Assembly (NCBI RefSeq): GCF_901000735.1
Contig: NC_081541.1
Coordinates: 31,204,060 to 31,268,059, forward strand
Direction of reading: 5' to 3'
DNA: 64,000 nucleotides
Source: Corylus avellana
Lineage: Eukaryota; Streptophyta; Magnoliopsida; Fagales; Betulaceae
A program made the translations under genes and the position numbers. The notes under the pieces are model-generated. The model had not been told where the DNA came from. It did no database searches and saw only the letters and a list, made by a program, of their open reading frames with translations. Below are positions 32,354-43,219 of this stretch, piece by piece. Position 1 is the first letter of the stretch; each line of letters opens with the position of its first letter.

Positions 32354-34197
32354 GCAACACAACCTCAACTGCAGTTCCAAGCCCTTACACACATAAATTT
32401 ATGTTAAATTATATGTAATAACATAAAGAAATAAAATAACACAATAAGAACATAAATAGTATATTACACCAAATACCTTCTGTCTGTCAGACATTATAGT
32501 CTAACCAAGTCCGCCTTCTAGCCCGCATAAGTCCTCCAATAAAATGGCAATAAACCACTGCCATGAATCTCTTGTCTCTGCCTCGGCCACAGCAATTGCA
32601 ATGGGGAACATGTCGTCGTTGCCATCCTTGCCTATGGCACACAACAATTACCCCTATATTCCCCCTTCAGATGACAAGCATCTAAACAAATTATGAGCCG
32701 ACAACCATGTCTAAACCCCTTCTTGCATGCATCAAGACAAATATACATCCTCTGAAAGAATGCTCAATCTCTATGTACAAAAGCACTACTACCAAGGTTG
32801 GTGCTGAGTATTGCCAGTGCGTATCTCCGTGTGAGGCGATATTGCTTAGAGTGCCTACCAAAAAGCTAATGCAATGCCTCCCTTTTCGCTCTATAGCAAC
32901 GATCAATAGGAACATTGACGTTAAGGTTTCTCTTCACCCTCTGTTTCAATGCATATGGTGTCCATGTGGGATCATCCTTGACGTCCCTCTTATAAGTACG
33001 AACAAGATACTCAACATCGCATCTGGAGTTTTCGTACTGATTACCACAAATATGAACCGGGTAGTACGTCTTAATTTGAAAACAAGTCCTGATATCATCA
33101 ATAGAGGCATGAATCCTCATTGAGCAATGCTCTAATTTATAGACTGCACTCACCCTACTCATGTCATTGTGCTTGTAGTTGTAATCAAACCCTTTCTGCA
33201 CAACATGCGTCCTCAGTGCCATCTTGAAGGAATGTGAATCTGCAAATTGATCTCCAAGCTCAAACGTCACTGGAATCTTCAAGTCATATTTCAGATTGAA
33301 CTGTCTATACTGCTTCCTTTTTTTTCCAACCTCGCCAGCATCACTGTCTTGCAAACTTGCAAGACCATCACTTTCATCATCAGATTCCTCATCCCCAAAA
33401 TCGGCTCCTTCATCACCTATGTTAATGTCAACTTTTTCCCACCATTTGGAAGTCCCATCCTTCTCTTTATTGACCTCAGCAGCATCATAGAAAAGGTCCT
33501 CATCCTCGCCATCAGTTGCTTCAAAGTCAATCAACAGCTCCTTGATGACTTCATCAATATCCTCTTCCACTTTCTTCTTCCATAGCCTACCACCACGTCC
33601 ATTTTTTTTTGTACTAGTTTTGGGCATGATGTCCGCACCAACATTAAGATTGTCTTCCTCGTCCTGCGAAACCGGTTGAGCAACCCGTGTTCTTCTTCTT
33701 TTGCGTACTGAAAAAAATATATACAAAAATTAAAATAAAAAACCAAAAACAAAATGATCAACAACGACAACAATTCACAAATGATTGATTATATTACAAC
33801 ACAATATAATAATTGTGACAACATAAAGTTAATTGCTGGTGAATATTATTTCTAAAAGAAAAAAAAACTAATAAGAGTCCAACTCAATTTCAATTTGTAT
33901 GTACCTCCTCGGCTGGTGGTCGGTTGCGTGCTTGCTTTCTTGGATGGCGTAACAGGACGGGCAACCTTAGTTTTAACTCGTGGGCTTCTGAAATGTCTTG
34001 ATTGAGAATTTTCACCTTCTCCAGCTTGTCCTTGTACATCTCCATCTTCACGTGCAACATTAGGTATGTCCTCCATCCCTAAAAGAAACAATCAAATTTG
34101 TTGATAGTCATTCGGGGAGGGAAGGCTAAGTGCTCTCATGGTATATTATTTGAAAAAAAAGATAAACAAATAAGAAATAAGTATACTACCTTCAGCC

Positions 34198-34350
34198 CTA
34201 GGTATTTCATCCACCCCGTCACGACCTTCTCCATCTCCATCATGACGGGCAGCCCTAGGTATCTCACCCACCCCGCCACCACCTTCTCCATCTCCATCAT
34301 GCCGGGCAGCACTAGGTATCTCACCCACCCCGCCACCACCTTCTCCATGT
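34198..34350 (-). repeat. 57-bp coding minisatellite in the transposase N-terminal exon
   Basis: About 2.7 units of 57 bp encode repeats of 19 residues of the type GVGEIPRAARHDGDGEGGG on the minus strand. The unit length is a multiple of three, so copy-number change would not shift the frame. Confidence 0.8.
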
Positions 34351-35382
34351 TGTCCTTCAATAGCTTCAAGAAATAAATGCTCCTCTACCATTATAGCATT
34401 GTCCACCATATGTTCAACATATAAATGAACATCTTGTGATCTGTAATCAGCCATAATATTTACAAAATCTACAATGTCTGCATCACTATTTAAAGATATC
34501 ACTTTATTATGTGGACTATCACCGACGTTATACCAACATCTAATGTCGCTCATGTATCCTAAGTCATGAACCAACTCTTTGACTTCCCACATACTGAAAT
34601 AGTCAACATCATAGGCTTTCACTTCATGGACGTCGCCACCAACGTATTTAAATGGGGTATGGGTCATTGTCCCACCGTGGTGCATGACTATATTGACAGC
34701 CATATCTGTAAACATATAAAAGACTGTAAGAAAAAAATATTTGTCCATACAAGGAAACACAAAAAACAATAATATCTATCTATTGCATGAAATGAAATGC
34801 TTTATATATATATATTCAGACTAAGAATTATACGTGCATGTTTTGGACTCAAGATGCCCAAGTTAAGCTGATTGAGGATGTTAGGTTGACATAGTTCACA
34901 ACCATTCATTTGGGAAAAAAGGACAAAACATAATAGTAATAATAAACATATACTTTTGCACATGCATGTTATAAGTGCAAAGTGCACTTTTCGCCCATTG
35001 TTATATGTGGAAAGATCAACAAATGCATACAACACACTCATAAATATGTCCAATGGAACTATTACACAAAAATTACATTTCCAAAAGAGAGTATGTTTAT
35101 AGTCAAAACATTCTATGGATCTTCGTACAGACATTACACAAGCATCAACCCCAGTCGTTCATTTGGGATAGATTTATTATTTTGGATTATGGGGATCTCA
35201 TTTTGTGTTGAGATGGATACATTTGACTAACACCAAATGGGGACCTCATTTTGTGTTTATTATACACCGGTATTATACAGGGAAAGCCACACTCAAATTA
35301 AAATAACAGATAAATTAAACACCAAATTTGACTCCTCCAAATTCAGAACATCCATACCCTTCTAGAATGAGCACGGTGAGTT

Positions 35383-35393
35383 GTATATTGAGC

Positions 35394-35445
<52 letters not shown>

Positions 35446-35463
35446 TAACAGTATATTGAGCAA
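35383..35463 (-). mobile_element. tail-only retroposon insertion: 47-nt poly(T) with 13-bp target duplication
   Basis: gtatattgagcaa occurs at 35383-35395 and again at 35451-35463. Between them lie gg, 47 T and gtaaca. Read on the minus strand this is TGTTAC followed by poly(A), the same ending as the SINE tails at 15531-15546 and 16916-16934, so it looks like an extremely 5'-truncated SINE insertion. Confidence 0.7.
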
Positions 35464-35555
35464 ATTGAGTTGTACATTAAATAGAAGGAAATTAAGCCCC
35501 ACAGAAAAAAAAAATTGATAGAATGCCTTATGCCTAACACGACAAAACAATAATA

Positions 35556-36508
35556 GACCAACTTGCCAGTGCACACGAAAAAACAACTGTCTTATTCCAG
35601 GACCACAACCAAGGTGGACCACACCCACTGCCAATCAACAATAATATTGGCTAAAAAAAAAGCTATTCGACAGTGCAATATTCGATAGATGTTGGACAAA
35701 AAAAGCTTGGGGATGGGGTTTCGACCAAAAGCTTCCAACACAACAAACAAATTCAAAAAACAACTATTAAAGGCTTCCATTTCAGTCAATCAACAAAACC
35801 CACAAAGAAATTTCGGAAAATACCTTCGTCGAAACCAGATTTTTCCGATTCAAAATATTGTGATTTGACGGAAACCTAGCCGGAAAAGTGACAACGGAAT
35901 GAGTGATTTAACCGGTGGGTACTGTCGTCGGTGGGTTCTGTCGCCGGCGGGGTCTGCGTCGTGGGTTGCCGCTTGAGGTGTATCGGGTGGTTTGTTTTTT
36001 TGACCATATGAAACTTGAGGGTTTCAAAAAAGAAGCCCTCAAGTTTAAGCCAAACTCACCGTTTTGGATGGTCCAAAATGGTGAGTTTTATATCCTACGT
36101 GTCCAATGTGAACACGTAGGATACAAAAATTCGACTGAGGTGGACTTAAGTGAAACAGTTCATTTAACTCAAATAACGGCAGTTAACAAAAATTGACGGT
36201 ATGGAGTTTTCTAGTAGTTTTGAGTGACCCAGGGACTAAATTTCTAAAAAAAAATACCAAGGGAGTTTTTAATAAAAGCGCGTTGACCTAAGGATTTTAT
36301 ATATGATTTCCCTAAGAAAAAAAATTTAAGTGGGTGTCATGTGTCAACATTTGATTGGTCCACGTGGCTTCTGTTAAGTCAACTAACGGTCAACTGACGG
36401 AGGACTAACTTGGTCTATTATCAAAACCACAGGATCTCCTGTGATAAAAATGAAATTCTAGGGGGAAAAAAATAGTCCTTGTGAAACCCCAAGGACTAAT
36501 TTAACTCA
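35556..36508 (-). repeat. right terminal inverted repeat of the MULE
   Basis: Inverted counterpart of 27301-28518 without the nested MITE. The two copies show scattered substitutions and small indels, so the insertion is not very recent. Confidence 0.9.
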
Positions 36509-36518
36509 AATAAAAATA

Positions 36519-37634
36519 ACCCAAATAAAAATAATAAAAAAAAATCTTGAAATTAGTCCAGCACTGACCTAAAAATGAGTTGACAACTAGGCATTGGTAA
36601 TAGGCATGTTTTTGTTGGACTGTTAGTACAAGTAGTAACCTTTATTGTGAATATCAAATGTGGGTTGGATTCAATGTGTATTACAGCTGCGCCTACTTAG
36701 AGATCAGATCTTTGTGGACAAATCATGACCTTTTGTTTACCTTACTCTTACCATGACGCTGACACGTGTCTTTTTGCTATTATACAGGAAACCACTGAGG
36801 CTCTATGCAATTGGGTCATGTGCTACCAATAGGTAGTACAAATCTGAACCAAGCATGCCTTTTAAGATTCGCCAACGGCTATTTCACATGTATTTACTAT
36901 ACCCATTATGATGTGCAGAGACCTCGTGAAGCGTAAGGGGCATTTTTTGGTAAATGACCGAGACTTTTTGACCGTCTGATTTGCATCCACTCATCCAGGA
37001 CCGTAGGATTAAGATAGATGGGTTTCTGCCAAATCAACTGCTGCTACACGTTAGCAAGTGAAAAGTGACTTTGCAAATAAAAAAAAAAAAATGACTTTGC
37101 AAATAAATAAATAAAATGTCATGCCTCGGCCAATGTATCCAATCGCCCAAAGATTGCTTTTCAGGAAAAATCACCCTTTTCTTGCAGGCGAAGGTGACCG
37201 ACCACTGATTTCTCCACAGTTGATCTTCGAGATATGCTCCTTTCCAACCGTCAAGATGGACCACACATCTACTCACCATTCTCTGCACCATCTACTCACC
37301 ATTCTCTGCAAAGGTGTCTTAAATTTTTTATTTTTTATTTATTTTTTTATTTTTTTATTTGTTGAAAAAGTCAAGATGCACTCACACTCAACGAGAAGCA
37401 TTCCTTGTTGATCTCCGCCCATCTTCTCCAACTTCTCCAGTAGGTCGTATCCTCTTTAACAACGAGCCCCGAGCATCTGCTCATATCATAAATACCCACA
37501 GAGCCTTCAATCGTAGTACATCTTTGAATTGATAGCTAAACAGTTCTCAACGTTTGTATAAGAGAATTCGGAATACAGCCTCGCCAATGCAGACCCACAC
37601 CGAACGTCATAGCTATTGGTCTGAAGAATCGCGT
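36519..37634. other. spacer right of the MULE, leading into Harbinger-type DNA
   Basis: Contains a 23-bp tandem copy of 'catctactcaccattctctgca' (37265-37310) and a duplicated 'gtgactttgcaaataaa' near 37065-37105. 37500-37750 is GC-richer and may be the 5' UTR region of the Myb/SANT-like gene. I could not find terminal repeats defining a Harbinger element. Confidence 0.45.
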
Positions 37635-39033
37635 AACGATTCTTCCAGCCCCTTCGTTCGACCATCTCCTCGCAAGCACCCGCATCCTCATCCGTGTTCT
37701 GCATCTGTGGACACGGGCTTCCCTCCAAGGACACGCACTTGGAAGGTTCGTCTATACCTCCCACAGTATCTGTATTAAATGGAAATGCCTGTGTGTTACT
37801 GATTGTTAGTAGTGACTGTGTGAGATTTTTGTGTAGGCTTATTGGACAAGGAGCAGCAAACGATACCTTCCCCTAGATTCACCCGTATTCTGCAAGAGGC
37901 GTAAGGTATGTATATGTACATTTTTGTTTCCTTTTTGTATGTGTTTGCTCTTGTACTAGTATATGGTAATTGAGTTGGATAAACATACATATACATAGAT
38001 GGAACCCGTTGAAGGTGATGACTCGACCATTTGGTCTACTGAGTATGAAAACATATTTGTTCAAATTTTGGTTGAACTCGCTAACAATGGCTGAACAGTG
38101 AATGGGTCAGTCCACGTGAACATGTGGTCCCCTATTGCTTCCAAACTTTCTGAAATTACTGGTCGGACCTACACCACCGCCCAGTGTTGGACAAAATTTT
38201 CGCGTTTTAGGATGAACCACCGCGATTTTTCCAACCTCCTCCATCACAAAACTGGGTTCGATTGGGACCCAATGGGAAACACAGTCCAAGAGATAGAAAC
38301 TCAGTGGCAGCAATATCTTAGGGTAACTTTTGCACAACCCTCTAGCATTTTTCCTTTCTGTCTTTGAGTCTTTAGACAACATAGTGTATTTTCCTTATTT
38401 TATTTTTTAAAATTTTTTGGTGTATGTCTTAGATCAACAAGAAGGCTGGGCGTTTCAAAAAGAAAGGTTGCCCAAACTATGAACTATTGGGTCTTCTTTT
38501 CAATGGGTCAACAGCCACTAGGGTGCTTCGGCATTCCTTTGCTAGGACCCCACTAGGTAGTGATGAAGAAGAGGAGTTGAACGATGCACTGTTACGGTTT
38601 TGAATGCATGTTAGTAGGGAGGCGAATGCAGGTCTTGGCAATGGTGTAGATTCTGTTGGGAGTTCAGGGGGTGGGGGCGACAATGCTGCTCCCCCTAGTA
38701 GGGGTATAGTAATTGGGGGAAATGGGCGTGGCAAGCGTCATGTGGATAGCTCGGGTCCCAGCTCAGACTATAAAAGGAAGGGGAAGGGAAAGGAGTCCTC
38801 TTTAATGGACTCCCTTAGAAGTGATGCTTTGAAAGAGTTTCGTGACTTGTCCCGTCTAAAGAAGGAGATGTTGATTCAGGATCAGCAGAGAATGAGTAGT
38901 GGAGGAGAAGCCAGTGGCGGTGGTGCAAGTAGTGGCGTGTCCTTCTCTAATAGCATTAGTAGGGCTATAGCCATATTGGATGAGATTGCCCCTGATTTGG
39001 ATTATGAGAGGTACCTGAGGGCTTTTAATCTTT
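37635..39033 (+). repeat. left member of an identical 1.4-kb pair flanking the N gap
   Basis: This block is base-for-base the same, as far as I compared, as 39134-40532 (offset 1499). One copy ends exactly where the N run starts and the other begins exactly where it ends. That is what two overlapping contigs placed side by side would give. Confidence 0.9.
37999..39033 (+). pseudogene. Myb/SANT-like Harbinger ORF1, truncated by the gap (duplicate)
   Basis: Same sequence as the gene at 39498-40609, including both in-frame TGA codons, but cut off after RYLRAFNL by the N gap. Most likely an assembly duplicate rather than a second gene. Confidence 0.8.
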
Positions 39034-39133
39034 NNNNNNNNNNNNNNNNNNNNNNNNNNNNNNNNNNNNNNNNNNNNNNNNNNNNNNNNNNNNNNNNNNN
39101 NNNNNNNNNNNNNNNNNNNNNNNNNNNNNNNNN
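39034..39133. other. assembly gap, 100 N
   Basis: Exactly 100 unknown bases, the conventional size for a scaffold gap of unknown length. Confidence 0.99.
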
Positions 39134-40532
39134 AACGATTCTTCCAGCCCCTTCGTTCGACCATCTCCTCGCAAGCACCCGCATCCTCATCCGTGTTCTG
39201 CATCTGTGGACACGGGCTTCCCTCCAAGGACACGCACTTGGAAGGTTCGTCTATACCTCCCACAGTATCTGTATTAAATGGAAATGCCTGTGTGTTACTG
39301 ATTGTTAGTAGTGACTGTGTGAGATTTTTGTGTAGGCTTATTGGACAAGGAGCAGCAAACGATACCTTCCCCTAGATTCACCCGTATTCTGCAAGAGGCG
39401 TAAGGTATGTATATGTACATTTTTGTTTCCTTTTTGTATGTGTTTGCTCTTGTACTAGTATATGGTAATTGAGTTGGATAAACATACATATACATAGATG
39501 GAACCCGTTGAAGGTGATGACTCGACCATTTGGTCTACTGAGTATGAAAACATATTTGTTCAAATTTTGGTTGAACTCGCTAACAATGGCTGAACAGTGA
39601 ATGGGTCAGTCCACGTGAACATGTGGTCCCCTATTGCTTCCAAACTTTCTGAAATTACTGGTCGGACCTACACCACCGCCCAGTGTTGGACAAAATTTTC
39701 GCGTTTTAGGATGAACCACCGCGATTTTTCCAACCTCCTCCATCACAAAACTGGGTTCGATTGGGACCCAATGGGAAACACAGTCCAAGAGATAGAAACT
39801 CAGTGGCAGCAATATCTTAGGGTAACTTTTGCACAACCCTCTAGCATTTTTCCTTTCTGTCTTTGAGTCTTTAGACAACATAGTGTATTTTCCTTATTTT
39901 ATTTTTTAAAATTTTTTGGTGTATGTCTTAGATCAACAAGAAGGCTGGGCGTTTCAAAAAGAAAGGTTGCCCAAACTATGAACTATTGGGTCTTCTTTTC
40001 AATGGGTCAACAGCCACTAGGGTGCTTCGGCATTCCTTTGCTAGGACCCCACTAGGTAGTGATGAAGAAGAGGAGTTGAACGATGCACTGTTACGGTTTT
40101 GAATGCATGTTAGTAGGGAGGCGAATGCAGGTCTTGGCAATGGTGTAGATTCTGTTGGGAGTTCAGGGGGTGGGGGCGACAATGCTGCTCCCCCTAGTAG
40201 GGGTATAGTAATTGGGGGAAATGGGCGTGGCAAGCGTCATGTGGATAGCTCGGGTCCCAGCTCAGACTATAAAAGGAAGGGGAAGGGAAAGGAGTCCTCT
40301 TTAATGGACTCCCTTAGAAGTGATGCTTTGAAAGAGTTTCGTGACTTGTCCCGTCTAAAGAAGGAGATGTTGATTCAGGATCAGCAGAGAATGAGTAGTG
40401 GAGGAGAAGCCAGTGGCGGTGGTGCAAGTAGTGGCGTGTCCTTCTCTAATAGCATTAGTAGGGCTATAGCCATATTGGATGAGATTGCCCCTGATTTGGA
40501 TTATGAGAGGTACCTGAGGGCTTTTAATCTTT
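39134..40532 (+). repeat. right member of the identical 1.4-kb pair flanking the N gap
   Basis: Identical to 37635-39033. After 40532 the sequence continues into the rest of the gene, so this contig is the one that carries the complete locus. Confidence 0.9.
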
Positions 40533-40609
40533 TTAGGGACAAGAGCATTCGAGATGGTTTTATAGCTATGCCTCCAGCTAGGAAGAAGGCATGGGTAGCT
40601 TCACTGTAG
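39498..40609 (+). pseudogene. Myb/SANT-like DNA-binding protein (PIF/Harbinger ORF1 type) with two in-frame TGA codons
   Basis: Two exons (39498-39821 and 39932-40609) join in phase 0 to 334 codons. Exon 1 starts MEPVEGDDSTIWSTEYENIF and encodes the trihelix-like Myb/SANT-like domain: WSPIASKLSEITGR, CWTKFSRFR, GFDWDP, VQEIETQWQQYLR. Exon 2 is basic then Gly/Ser-rich (KRKGKGKESS), with a helical end (ILDEIAPDLDYERYLRAF, FIAMPPARKKAWV). TGA codons interrupt at 39591-39593 and 40100-40102; both could derive from CGA by CpG decay. In PIF/Harbinger elements such a protein works with the DDE transposase encoded next to it. The transposase lies 2.6 kb downstream in the same orientation. Confidence 0.78.
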
Positions 40610-41547
40610 CAATTTCATCAAATCATTGCTGGTCTCGTGACATGTTTTTTCCCTGATGTTCACGGCATTGATGCAGGTTGGAGCATTTCAAATGCTCTTT
40701 GTTTTGTCTATTATGTTGTATGGCTAAAAAGTGTTTATGTTATGCTACTAATCTTTATTTGTAAGGGGTGTTTAAGTTTGGCATGTAATATTCCTTGATA
40801 ATGAGCCACTGTCACCTTATGGGTGAAACTTGGGCAAATTTTCTCTTGGGTTTTATAACTCCTTTATATATTTGAATGTGTACCCTAGAATATTATCAAA
40901 TGTTTATTTGAATGGATGGTATGCTAAATTCCGTTTATGGTGTGTTTAGTCCCATGCCACCCTATGTTATTTTACCAAAAATGACATTCAACATAGTGAA
41001 TCAATTGGAGCCCACTGAAATTGACCATTTGACCAATTTACTATGATTTATATTTTTATATTATGGTTACTTATTGGTCTTTTGGTGTAGTAAATGTTGA
41101 TCAATTTTTGATTCGCAATTTTTTGTCAAAACAATCTAGGCATGAGGAAATATTGTTGATAATCCTGAAAAGTTGTGAAAACAATCCTGACTTCATATGT
41201 ATGCAAATATACATATGAGTGCATCTTGAGATACCTCATTGACTCAATTTGAAGAACTTATTTAACTACAGTATACTAGGCTAGATTAGATTGACACCTT
41301 TTATTGTCGGCATTAATTTTAATGGGATAGCAATTTCTTGATTAAGAATCTTTGTCAGAGTTATATTTCTATATTGGTTATGTATCACTGATTCCAGAAT
41401 ATATGAAAGTTAGATGGACTGATATCCCAATCTTACCTTGCCAAGCTAGTTGGACATGCTTGCTTACTTTTGTTTTGAAAGTTGTACTCTTTTCCAATTA
41501 TATGCTTAGCTTAAAGTTACTTTCTTTGGGGCAAGGCAAACAGTTTC

Positions 41548-41625
41548 GTAGTATCCAATCACAAGCCCAATTGAAATTCCCACTCCAAAACCCCAAAGAC
41601 CCAGTATAGTACTCACAAACCCCAT
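41548..41625 (-). pseudogene. fragment of the first exon of a plant synaptotagmin/E-Syt gene
   Basis: From an ATG at 41625 the minus strand reads MGFVSTILGLWGFGVGISI followed by GLVIGYY (26 codons). This matches the N-terminal membrane anchor of plant synaptotagmin-type (extended synaptotagmin) proteins. After YY the expected LFIYFQ is replaced by unrelated sequence. About 80 bp upstream on the minus strand also look like 5' UTR. It is a captured or broken gene piece, not a functional gene. Confidence 0.7.
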
Positions 41626-42506
41626 CTCCAGTCCACTCTCACACCACCCCAAATCACCTATGTCCCAAAAACATAACAGCAAACAAGAACGAAGCAAAAG
41701 ACCCTCCTAGAATTTGATACAGTTTCTCAATTATATTTTCTCTTTCCCCTCTCATTGACAAATAAATATACAGTGGAATAAGTGAAATAGACCCAAAAAA
41801 TTACAGGCCAACATTTCGCTCTTATTTGAGTTCTTATTCGCAATAGAGTAATGGTAGATGAGAATAATACAAATAGACTTTAACTATGATTAGGTGATAG
41901 TCTTCAAATGTGATTATATCTATATGTGATAAACGTCTACGGTTGCTAGTCGTCAACTACTAGATGATAGATTTTCATTGTAGCTAGGTAATGATAAATT
42001 TCAACTAGTCTTAAATTGCTAAATGATAGCCTTTAATTGGGATACATGTCACAATCCTAACTAGTCTATTTTTGATTAGAGTAATGGACTTGTTGTACTT
42101 GGTATATTCTCTTTTTCTTTTCTTTTTATTTTTTAATCTTTTTATTTTTATTTTTTCTATTCATGGGCATTCAATTTTCGGATAAACCTTACATGGGCAT
42201 TCAATTTTCTCATAAACCTGAATATCATTTGAGAAAAAAGAAAAAAAGAAAAAAAGAAAAAAGAGAGATGGGGGTTGACAAGTCTTGCTGCTGTATAAGA
42301 TGATTGTAGCCAATAGATACCCATTAGTTTTAGAGTTTATCTTTGGGTTGCTGTCATTCCTAATCATGGATCACTTTGACTCAATGCCATACGTCCATCT
42401 TTGGAACTCACCCCACCACCCCTTTGAGAATGTTGGAAAAATGTGAGGATGGTTAAGTTGTGTTTAAAAGAAAAGAAAAGAAAAAGAGACCCCCATTAAC
42501 CCCTTG

Positions 42507-42670
42507 GAGTAGTGATTTAGTGAATATCGGCGTGCATGAACAGTCTGCACGTCGGTGTTCATATATCTGGAAATTTTATTGTTTAAATATTATTTTAATA
42601 ATATTTTATAATAAATGAACACCGGCGTGCACACTGTGCATGCACGCCGGTGTTCACTAAATCACTACTC
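42507..42670. mobile_element. Mutator-type MITE with perfect 9-bp target duplication
   Basis: The terminal repeat gagtagtgatttagtgaa is inverted as ttcactaaatcactactc at the other end, and the arms continue into 'cggcgtgca...'. The 9-mer aaccccttg flanks both sides (42498-42506 and 42671-42679). Length is 164 bp with no coding capacity. Confidence 0.85.
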
Positions 42671-43219
42671 AACCCCTTGATGATAGAAAATCCCGACTGG
42701 ATCTGGAAATTTCTTCAGCTCCTTCCATACATGATAAAAGCTAAGTAGAAGTGCCATTTGTTTCCATGATTACCTATTAATCTGTGGAATTGCCTATAAG
42801 CTTTTCCAAAAGGTCCCAGAATAATATCTGGAAATGGTAATAATTTATTTTAAAAGAGATAAGGAACTAGCTACTACTTGTTGTTTCTATGTTGTTATCA
42901 TGCTTTTACCACTAATGGCCTGCATGTGTACTATACTTGAGTCTTGGGATACAACTCTTTTTTCTAAAAGTAAAAATTTATGTATTTACTTATAATGTTA
43001 AAGAAGCACATACAGTTGATAAAGAGACAACGGTGTATGTCATTACCATCTATAGAAATTGATATATGACACTATAATTTATTATGGAGTAAATGTTAGT
43101 GTGTTGAAATATTTATGTCAATGGGGTGCATATTTAAAAATCTCTATAAATTAAACACACAAATAAAATGACTTTGTTGTGCGTCGTTTGACCTTCCTCG
43201 TTGCAATTTTCCGTATAGG

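Larger units (their letters stand above)
30451..34703 (-). pseudogene. MURA-type MULE transposase, decayed
   Basis: Likely exons on the minus strand: 34703-34190 (N-terminal PB1-like region starting MAVNIVMHHGG), 34078-33905, 33717-32477, 32383-31258, then small exons 31135-31049, 30947-30882, 30773-30708 and 30540-30451. The third exon has an acidic linker and the MuDR DNA-binding domain (FELGDQFADSHSFKMALRTH...). Its second half keeps fragments of the catalytic domain (LDACHLKGEYRG; DSWQWF; WTIMSDRQK) but across frameshifts and stops. The fourth exon has a SWIM zinc finger (CTCGRWQVSGIPCSHAC) and a zinc knuckle (CRNCGGLGHNYKGC). Lesions include a 155-bp inverted duplication at its start (32014-32353), a TGA replacing a Trp codon (32125-32127), TAG codons at 31738-31740 and 31603-31605, and frameshifts around 32477-32866 and at 32377. 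It cannot make a full protein. Confidence 0.88.
27301..36508. mobile_element. 9.2-kb Mutator-like element (MULE) with long terminal inverted repeats
   Basis: The element begins agggttaaat and ends with the near-inverse atttaactca. Terminal repeats are about 1.2 kb (left, enlarged by a nested MITE) and 0.95 kb (right). The direct repeat aataaaaata flanks both ends (27291-27300 and 36509-36518), matching the 9-10 bp duplication made by MULEs, though its AT richness weakens that evidence. Inside are a decayed MURA-type transposase on the minus strand (30451-34703), which starts near the right repeat, and a GRF zinc-finger gene on the plus strand (29465-29911), which starts near the left one. The two genes converge, as mudrA and mudrB do in maize MuDR. 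Defects in the transposase imply the copy is not autonomous now. Confidence 0.88.
40610..43219. other. spacer between the Myb-like gene and the Harbinger transposase
   Basis: AT-rich. It carries a fragment of a synaptotagmin-like first exon (41548-41625, minus), a 164-bp MITE (42507-42670) and purine-rich low-complexity tracts near 42225-42265. The bases just before 43220 end in a splice acceptor (ccgtatag), so a 5' UTR exon of the transposase probably lies within the last kilobase. Confidence 0.5.

Noticed and set aside
32185..32418. Plus-strand transposase-like frame inside the MULE
   Set aside because: It is the inverted arm of the 155-bp duplication, not an independent gene; it lacks any flanking transposase sequence.
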